Positions 41,264 through 46,650 of a stretch of DNA of 46,650 nucleotides are shown here, one piece after another. Location: contig CACUVI010000004.1 in NCBI GenBank assembly GCA_902725215.1, forward strand, positions 1 to 46,650. The letters are read 5' to 3'. The notes below the pieces were generated by a model that was not told the origin of the DNA, ran no database searches, and worked only from the letters and a program-made list of their open reading frames with translations. The position numbers were made by a program, and so were the translations under genes. This DNA comes from Rhodospirillaceae bacterium LM-1 (GTDB taxonomy: Bacteria > Pseudomonadota > Alphaproteobacteria > Rhodospirillales > WMHbin7). Position 1 is the stretch's first letter. Each line of letters starts with the position of its first letter.

Positions 41264-42339
41264 AGCTCGTATTTTTCCATCAAAGAACGGCCAATCCGAT
41301 TCAGCAGAAGTTCCAACACTTTTATCGGCCATCTGCGCGGCGCAGGCAAGTGACGGCTCCATAAGGCTGTGTATTCGATCTCAGACTTGGCTCCCCGGTT
41401 TTTCTTGAACCCTCCCACACCGGCACTCAGATTAAAACTCAGGCCGCGGCGCTCCATGTCTTCAAAAGCGATGGCCGTCAAAAGGCGGTACAGCCCCAAA
41501 TTGGACGAGGCCTTTGTGTCATAGCCAACCAGCGGGGTCGTCATGACGCTGCCGGAAGCGATGGTCCCGACGACGCCCAACAGCCGTCCATCGCTGGCGC
41601 GCAGCCCCTCGATGCGCATGAATCCGCTTTGGAAGGCCCAGCGTAGGAAAGCGGGCGTGAACACCGGATTCAGTCGGGAATATTTCTCCAGATAAAGCAT
41701 GGCATAGAGTTCGGCGGCGCGTTCCCAATCTGCATCCGTGAAAGAATCGGCCAGTTCCCGCTTGAGTTCCGTCTTCCTAAGCAGTCTTGCGTCGTTCTTG
41801 CGGTCGCGCGTCATGAGCCCGCCGTCGGCCTTGGGTGACGCCAGCCAGACTTGGCGCGACGGAAGAATGGACCAGCCGTCACGCTTGAATGCCTGCAGCA
41901 ATGCCGCGTGATGGCGATAATTCAAGGAACGGAAGGCGATGAAGTGATCAGGATAGCTGCGTGTCACTTGGTCTAGAAAGGCAGCTAGCCCTTCACCGGT
42001 CCAATGCGGATACAAGTTTGTCGAAAGCAGCCAGTTGTTGACGCAGACCAGCTTGTCCAATTGCGCTGCTACCAGCCACCTGTCCAAGCCGTTGACCAGC
42101 GCCCTTAATAATGGGCGCAAGGCTGGCACAGGAAGGGTATGCATCTCCTCGGCGGCATAGGGGCCGTAGGCAGAGCGCAAGGAGACGACCCAGGACAGTG
42201 GGACGTTTGCAGGCGGGGCGGAAATCGTCACCGGAACTTTGAATCCAGCCACCTCAAGAACCGACACTTGTACCGGAGCATTGCTGACAAGCGAAGCCGC
42301 CCCGTGCTTCATCAGTTGAGCCAGAAAGTCGTCAACCAT
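41260..42339 (-). CDS. FemAB/GNAT-like N-acyltransferase
   Basis: A 359-aa protein of the Acetyltransf_6-like kind. Two halves can be made out: an N-terminal half (about 1-165) with HFIAFRSLNYRH, and a C-terminal half with Y-A-M-L-Y-L-E-K-Y-S-R-L, LLGVVGTIASGSVMTTPLVGY and GLYRLLTAIAFEDMERRG, as in FemAB-type aminoacyl or acyl transferases. FNLSAGVGGFKKNRGA is typical near the end. It may transfer an acyl or aminoacyl group onto the pathway product. Coupled to the Rieske gene by ATGA. Confidence 0.7.
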   Translation of the reverse strand: MVDDFLAQLMKHGAASLVSNAPVQVSVLEVAGFKVPVTISAPPANVPLSWVVSLRSAYGPYAAEEMHTLPVPALRPLLRALVNGLDRWLVAAQLDKLVCVNNWLLSTNLYPHWTGEGLAAFLDQVTRSYPDHFIAFRSLNYRHHAALLQAFKRDGWSILPSRQVWLASPKADGGLMTRDRKNDARLLRKTELKRELADSFTDADWERAAELYAMLYLEKYSRLNPVFTPAFLRWAFQSGFMRIEGLRASDGRLLGVVGTIASGSVMTTPLVGYDTKASSNLGLYRLLTAIAFEDMERRGLSFNLSAGVGGFKKNRGAKSEIEYTALWSRHLPAPRRWPIKVLELLLNRIGRSLMEKYEL

Positions 42340-42348
42340 GCTTGGCCA

Positions 42349-42948
42349 TCATGCTTGCCTCCACCCCTTTCCTTTCTTCAATACCGGACTTAGGCCCAAG
42401 GCAATCAGGTAGCTGGTGGCCCAGAACGCCGCATCGGCAGATGCCCGATGATTAGGCGCGGACAGTTTTTGCGCTTCAAACGCGGCAAGATCTAGAAACT
42501 TCTTCTGATCGGCATAGAACCGGGAGTTCCATTTTTGATCAGGCGCGAGAAGAGACGCTTCGACTGGCAAAAGATGGATATCCAGCCCGTTCATATATCC
42601 AGCGGCCACGGCCAGTTGGTTCATCCAGAAACCGTCATAGGCGACATTGTCGGAATAGATTTCCAGATGCCCGCCCAGCGCCGTCTCCATCCTCTTGGCA
42701 ACGGCCTGGACGCTCTCGCCGTGCTCTTCTAGATCCTGCAGGCTTAGCCCATGGATTTTCTGCGCCGACGGATTCCAGTTTTCTGTGTCATCCAGCCACC
42801 CCTGGGTTGGCCTGATAATGTGGCCTTCCGTTGTAATAACCCCCGTCTCATGATCAACCACGGCCCAGCCAACCTCGACGGGATAGCCGTCAAAGGACGA
42901 TGCCTCGAAATCCAGGAAAATTGAAGCTGAAGCCGGATATATCGTCAT
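42349..42948 (-). CDS. DEDDh 3'-5' exonuclease-like protein
   Basis: A 199-aa protein, start at MTIYPASASIFLDFEASS (42948). DFE supplies the first Asp/Glu pair, Y-S-D-N-V-A-Y-D-G-F-W the second Asp, and HRASADAAFWA the His and last Asp of the DnaQ-like fold. The domain is alone, so it may trim RNA or DNA. It lies ten bases upstream of the acyltransferase gene on the same strand; whether it is cotranscribed is unclear. Confidence 0.82.
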   Translation of the reverse strand: MTIYPASASIFLDFEASSFDGYPVEVGWAVVDHETGVITTEGHIIRPTQGWLDDTENWNPSAQKIHGLSLQDLEEHGESVQAVAKRMETALGGHLEIYSDNVAYDGFWMNQLAVAAGYMNGLDIHLLPVEASLLAPDQKWNSRFYADQKKFLDLAAFEAQKLSAPNHRASADAAFWATSYLIALGLSPVLKKGKGWRQA

Positions 42949-43017
42949 CGCAATTTCACAGCCCAAGATTGGCTAGGTCTTTCGGAAGCTAAACGCCAAA
43001 TCACCCACAACTGGCGC

Positions 43018-43398
43018 TTAGCCTTCACTGTCCGCGCTTTTGCGTAGCTTTCGATCAAGATGCATAATCCAGAGAACGAGAAAGGATGGCACCACCGCAA
43101 GGGTAAACGCCCAGCCCCCGGTTGCAGTATTCGGATCGAGGATAAATGGCGTCAACTCAGGAAAGAGCACGTAAAGGATGCCCAGATAGGCAAACGGCAA
43201 GGACGTGACAAAGAAGATTTCCTTCCTTGGCCCCTTGTCTTTCAGGGCAAGAGATGAAATCAAGATCAGAAAAATCAGGAACCCCGGGGTAAGCCACGCG
43301 GAACTGATGACCCCTTGCAAATAGGTGTGAGCAAGCGAGAAGACAAACCAAATTGCCGCCAGCGCAAAGACAGCGCCGATGAGAATGACAAATCCCAA
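43018..43398 (-). CDS. Small integral membrane protein, unknown function
   Basis: A 126-aa protein with four predicted membrane helices (about 3-22, 37-52, 62-80, 93-112) and a charged C-terminus (DRKLRKSADSEG). No family recognised. It starts 12 bases after the stop of the DUF551-like gene, so the two are probably cotranscribed. Confidence 0.6.
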   Translation of the reverse strand: MGFVILIGAVFALAAIWFVFSLAHTYLQGVISSAWLTPGFLIFLILISSLALKDKGPRKEIFFVTSLPFAYLGILYVLFPELTPFILDPNTATGGWAFTLAVVPSFLVLWIMHLDRKLRKSADSEG

Positions 43399-43410
43399 AA
43401 TGCTGCCCTT

Positions 43411-43623
43411 TCAATCTGTTGATGCTTGCGGCACTGAAGGAGGCGCAGGCAATGGCATCCAATGAGTTGGCCAGATGGAGCGGCCATCGGCATTCTCGAA
43501 GGTACCGATTGTGTCTTCCCATTTGACGACAGCGTAGCGGTCGTATTCTTCAAAGGGATTGGCATCGTAAACAAGGATGCGGGTTCCGTCTTGCGGGGCT
43601 GTCTCGATGGGAATCCATGTCAT
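43411..43623 (-). CDS. DUF551-like small protein
   Basis: A 70-aa protein beginning MTWIPIETAPQDGTRILVYD and carrying THWMPLPAPPSV near the end. These two blocks are the recognised pattern of DUF551, a family common in phages and prophages with no known function. Its presence, with the XRE regulator and small unknown genes nearby, gives this end of the window an accessory or phage-derived character. Confidence 0.75.
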   Translation of the reverse strand: MTWIPIETAPQDGTRILVYDANPFEEYDRYAVVKWEDTIGTFENADGRSIWPTHWMPLPAPPSVPQASTD

Positions 43624-43694
43624 TTTTGAGTTCCTAGAGTTATCAGGTAAGCGTCTGTTTTCTCACATCCGGCAACGGGCATTTGCAAAGTCTA

Positions 43695-44123
43695 TTACTT
43701 GGTGCGTTTTTCTTTCCATCTGGCCAGGGCTGCCTTGACTTTGGCCGCCGCCTCAGGCGTCGAGGGGCGGTACCATTTGGGTACGCTTTCCAACTCGGGC
43801 GGCTTGTTCGTCTTGCGGGCACCGAAAAGAATACCCACCCCGAATAGGAGTGCGACAAAGCCGATGCTGCACCCAATTGCCAGCAACCACCCAAAGAAAT
43901 GAACGACCAACAGTTCTAGATTGACAGCGACACCGACGGCAAACACCTCCCAGGCCCTGTTGTCGCGGCTATCCCCTCCCCAAAACCATGACACCAACCC
44001 GACACCCGCCAGAAGCGTCAAGGACAAGCCAAGGCTCCACGGCCAATCCGCCAGGAGCAAAACCAGCAGTTCCGAGGCACCATAGCCAACACTGAAGATT
44101 GCAATATAGAATCCCATGTGCAT
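43695..44123 (-). CDS. Small membrane protein, unknown function
   Basis: A 142-aa protein, start chosen at MHMGFYIAIFSVGYG (44123), where hydrophobicity begins; MGFY (44117) is an alternative. Four or so hydrophobic segments end near residue 105, followed by a soluble tail (YRPSTPEAAAKVKAALARWKE). No family recognised. It stands alone with about 70 bases to the neighbour on each side. Confidence 0.55.
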   Translation of the reverse strand: MHMGFYIAIFSVGYGASELLVLLLADWPWSLGLSLTLLAGVGLVSWFWGGDSRDNRAWEVFAVGVAVNLELLVVHFFGWLLAIGCSIGFVALLFGVGILFGARKTNKPPELESVPKWYRPSTPEAAAKVKAALARWKEKRTK

Positions 44124-44273
44124 TCCATCGTTTTGGACTTGTTCGATACTCGTGCTGTGAACGCCGCGAACCGGTAGCCCTGCTGGCAAACATCATCAGC
44201 TAGCTTGGGCTGTCTGCCAAGTGGGCATAATCTGGCCTGAACTGTTCACGCCGGCGCACTTGACACAAGACCG

Positions 44274-44762
44274 CTAGAAGGATGCTTTCGAGAATTGGAA
44301 ATCCATCAGAACGATGTTCTTTCCTGCATAATGGTCGCTGCCAAGGGGGTTCCAACCCAGCTTTGCGTAAAGCTCGGTTTTGTCGTGCGTATAAAGATAC
44401 AATCTCTCGGTCAGGAGCGCTGCATGTGACATCGCCGCCTTTATCAGACTTCCGCCAAGGCCTTGATTTCTGTATTCCGGCAAAACGAGAACGTTGGCAA
44501 GCCACGGTCCCAATTCAGGCCTTGTCGGCAGGTCGCTGGCGATAATACTGCTGCAGCCAACCAGCTGCGCATTCACGCGAGCGACAAAAAAGGCGGGGAT
44601 GGCCACGCCCGGCTGAATCGAGTCCATTACCACGGCCAAACAGTTTTCCCATGTCATGTCCGGCTCGTAGCGTGCCCATTCGTCATAGATCCACGTCGCC
44701 ACTTGTTGCGCTTCTTTTGGAGCGGCAAGTCGTCTGATTTCAAACTCGAGCGGGTTACCCAT
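44274..44762 (-). CDS. GNAT-family N-acetyltransferase
   Basis: A 162-aa protein starting at MGNPLEFEIRRLAAP (44762). The acetyl-CoA loop is LVLPEYRNQGLGGSLI and the end has LYTHDKTELYAKLGW, both typical of GNAT. The acceptor is unknown. Its first eight bases overlap the end of the upstream gene, so they are coupled. Confidence 0.88.
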   Translation of the reverse strand: MGNPLEFEIRRLAAPKEAQQVATWIYDEWARYEPDMTWENCLAVVMDSIQPGVAIPAFFVARVNAQLVGCSSIIASDLPTRPELGPWLANVLVLPEYRNQGLGGSLIKAAMSHAALLTERLYLYTHDKTELYAKLGWNPLGSDHYAGKNIVLMDFQFSKASF

Positions 44763-45219
44763 TTGCGCCTGACGCTGCAGATGAGATGATGTCCGTGAAT
44801 TCCTTGGCATACCTGTAGCCTTCATTTTCATGGCGCAGGAAGTCGCGGATCGCTGGGCTTTTGCGATATAGCCCATGCATATAGGGCACCCAGACATTCA
44901 TAACGTCGATATCCATAGCTTCTTTCGAAAGGACGAGGCTCTCAAGGTGGTCGCAAATGATCTCCGCCATGGCAAGCACCTTGCTGCGTTCCGGTTCGGC
45001 CACGGGCATGGGGGCCTCGTCGTGGAAGTATGGGCGTAGCTCCGGGTTGTCGATAAATAGAGTTTGAATGTTAAGGCTAAGCCCGTAGACTTGCCAAGCC
45101 GTCTGGGTTTCCAATGAGACCCGCTCGCGCTTCAGCTGATTCCAGACAAATACAAAGCCGACAGCCGTGATAATTGGCCCCAACCAAGTGCCGATAGTGT
45201 TTAGAAGCTCAAGGCTCAT
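44755..45219 (-). CDS. Membrane-anchored protein of unknown function
   Basis: A 154-aa protein, start at MSLELLNTIGTWLGPII (45219) behind GGGTAG. One helix at residues 10-28 is followed by a helical soluble domain (VSLETQTAWQVYGLSLNIQTLF, PYFHDEAPMPVAEPERSKV, shown as short segments). Small proteins with this one-helix plus Q-x-x-x-Q layout occur in many bacteria without known role. Overlaps the GNAT start. Confidence 0.6.
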   Translation of the reverse strand: MSLELLNTIGTWLGPIITAVGFVFVWNQLKRERVSLETQTAWQVYGLSLNIQTLFIDNPELRPYFHDEAPMPVAEPERSKVLAMAEIICDHLESLVLSKEAMDIDVMNVWVPYMHGLYRKSPAIRDFLRHENEGYRYAKEFTDIISSAASGANG

Positions 45220-45282
45220 TCTACCCTTCCCAAACAAAAACCACTTGGAATGTGTCGGCTGGAAGCCAACGGAAAGTTAGGC

Positions 45283-45618
45283 TCACTTTTCTTGATCCAG
45301 TCCATGAATGGCGGCAAACAAATCGTCAGACAGCCCAACCAAAGAGCCTTCGTAAAGCCAGTTGTGATCAATCCCGAAAATCTTTCTCAGCTTACTGACG
45401 TACCAGGGGCTTACCCAATCCGATCCGTCTTCCCAGCAAGACAAGGAGCTTTCTGAAACGCCTGTGGCGTCTGCGAAATCTTCTCCGGACGTGTACCCAA
45501 GAGCCAGTCTGGCGGCACGAAGACGTTCCCCCGCCCGTACGCGGTAGGTGGTTTCGTCAAGCATGGGACCATAGAGACGTTCCCCATCCTGCAAGCGGTT
45601 TTCGAGGTCTTCTGTCAC
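45283..45618 (-). CDS. XRE-family helix-turn-helix regulator
   Basis: A 111-aa protein. The DNA-binding domain spans about residues 27-90: RLRAARLALGYTSGEDFADA, then TGVSESSLSCWEDGS as the recognition region, then KLRKIFGIDHNWLYEG. This is the Cro/CI fold. Target unknown; similar regulators are common in phage-derived segments. Confidence 0.85.
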   Translation of the reverse strand: MTEDLENRLQDGERLYGPMLDETTYRVRAGERLRAARLALGYTSGEDFADATGVSESSLSCWEDGSDWVSPWYVSKLRKIFGIDHNWLYEGSLVGLSDDLFAAIHGLDQEK

Positions 45619-45816
45619 GCGGTTCGATCCCCTTCAAGTGCCTGAAAGCTTTGCTGAGGCATGATTTATAGTCAAGAAGCACTGTATCGACCCTTCGGGG
45701 CTAGCAAGGATGTTGCCCTGGGTGATTGGCCCTTTTCCAACGGCCTCTCACTGTGTAGATTTCTTGCGCGATAAAGTAAATTGCCCAGAAGGCCACTATT
45801 AAGGGGAGAGAGCGTA

Positions 45817-46491
45817 ATGTCGAAGAAGATGGTTGTATTTGGGAGCTTGGTTTTAGCTGCTTTGTACTTTGGGGGATACAACTACCTGTTCGGCAACGGC
45901 TTCAAAGTCGTGTTGTCCGCCAAAGCAAAGGATATACTTCAAGTTAGTGGGTGTGAGAAAAATGTATCAGACGCATATACCGGGGGAATGACTGGCAGCT
46001 GACTACTTGTAAAGTACAAAGAATGGCATACCTGCAAAGTAAAAAATATTTCCTCTCGCAACGTTGGATACCATGAGTTTGGAATCTATCGTGGAGAAGG
46101 GTCAAGCGTTGTAGCTTCCCCTCTAGACTTTATTCATATGCTAAAACCCGGCGATGAAAGTGATTTCGAGTTTACTATCATTGAAGGGCACGGGGTGTAT
46201 GCCGACGAGGCTCGCTCAAAGCGTGCGGACTATACATTCGTGATTGGCGCGTGGCCTCGCCAGAGCGAAGAAGAAGCGTTTAGCAAAGAAGAAATGGCTT
46301 TCGATCATTATGTGTTGGAAAAATGCTCGGAAGAGCAGAGAAAAAGAGGTTTGTCTGGCGCCATTGTCGAATGTCGCAACAGGTACCTTCAATCGTCGGC
46401 AGGGCAAGAGATTAATACCAAGAGGGCGGCGTTCGTAGCGAAGGTTACGGCAGACAGGGCAAGGACCATTCCTATATCCCAGATTCCGTGA
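45817..46491 (+). pseudogene. Membrane-anchored protein gene interrupted by an in-frame TGA
   Basis: ATG at 45817 follows AGGGGAGAG and begins MSKKMVVFGSLVLAALYFGG, one N-terminal helix. The frame is stopped by TGA at 46000-46002 after GGMTGS, but continues in the same frame for 163 further codons to a TGA at 46489-46491, with coding-like content (LLVKYKEWHTCKVKNIS, then MLKPGDESDFEF, and a charged helical end). The simplest reading is a TGG-to-TGA nonsense change or a sequencing error. No SECIS-like hairpin is evident just after the TGA and a Sec role is not expected at that place. No family recognised. Confidence 0.65.
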
Positions 46492-46650
46492 AGTTGCTTA
46501 ACTGCCAGCCTGTGCTTGGGCGCGCTTAACTTAAGGTGTCCAACGACAGCGCATATGGGACAAATTGCGGTGATTGCGTAATGGAGGATTTCTGGCTCAT
46601 CGTGGTGACCAATTTTGCGCACCATGAAAATCGTATTTTTGACCTAACGG
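46492..46650. other. Right edge, no gene supported
   Basis: No convincing frame. A reverse open frame (46389-46625) overlaps the interrupted gene and has no recognisable content. The last bases, rich in short A/T blocks (ATTTTGCGCACC, TCGTATTTTTGACC), could be the end of a mobile element lying outside the window, but this cannot be tested here. Confidence 0.3.

Noticed and set aside
46000-46002. Selenocysteine codon
   Set aside because: No SECIS-like hairpin is evident right after the TGA and no selenoprotein family is recognised; a nonsense change or sequencing error is simpler.
46389-46625. Minus-strand 78-codon frame at the right edge
   Set aside because: It overlaps the interrupted plus-strand gene, has no ribosome site or recognisable content.

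Overview
The window is a piece of an alphaproteobacterial chromosome, most likely Rhodospirillales-like. The evidence is gene content and coding style: a DUF1674/SDHAF4 protein, a PAS_5-GGDEF cyclase, a ThiS-ThiG fusion, bacteriohemerythrin, the gpsA-YciI-EVE run, and GC-rich coding with ATGA-coupled genes. No rRNA, tRNA or CRISPR array was seen. The assignment rests on family resemblance only.

Layout. (1) 1-9559: the tail of an IS3-type transposase, then a phosphonate island. It encodes PEP mutase fused to a nucleotidyltransferase, phosphonopyruvate decarboxylase, AEP transaminase, a second nucleotidyltransferase, three CDP-alcohol phosphotransferases, a flippase-like membrane protein and a PhyH-type Fe/2OG dioxygenase. 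Together these read as a route PEP -> phosphonopyruvate -> phosphonoacetaldehyde -> 2-aminoethylphosphonate (AEP) -> CMP-AEP -> phosphonolipid, possibly with a hydroxylated head group. The island lies between two perfect 22-bp direct repeats, and joining the flanks at the repeat restores one open frame. (2) 9575-16556: housekeeping genes (DUF1674, thermonuclease, acs, small Rieske protein, hemerythrin, EVE, YciI, gpsA, MFS). (3) 16719-21173: a polymorphic-toxin locus. A 555-aa toxin with a colicin-M-like C-terminus is followed by a membrane-anchored immunity candidate, then a second cassette that reuses a 370-bp module with a different toxin tip and a soluble immunity candidate, then a third truncated copy. 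(4) 21178-27937: extradiol dioxygenase, prfC-nit-grxC-comF on the minus strand, then thiSG fusion, 2Fe-2S ferredoxin and two small proteins. (5) 28062-33945: a trehalose operon (membrane-tethered OtsA, OtsB, GH15) and a diguanylate cyclase. (6) 34381-42339: an uncharacterised biosynthetic cluster: TetR with a palindromic operator, KASIII/OleA-like enzyme, SDR, MBL hydrolase, F390-synthetase-like adenylating enzyme and ATP-grasp ligase, facing a Rieske oxygenase and a FemAB/GNAT-like acyltransferase. (7) 42349-46650: small accessory genes: DEDDh exonuclease, membrane proteins, DUF551-like protein, GNAT, XRE regulator, and a membrane-anchored protein gene broken by an in-frame TGA.

The most unusual items are the repeat-bounded phosphonolipid island (including a CDP-alcohol phosphotransferase that lacks its last motif Asp), the modular toxin array, the KASIII/adenylation/ATP-grasp cluster, and a 35-bp element found upstream of two unrelated genes. 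All functions are inferred by reading; no database search was possible.
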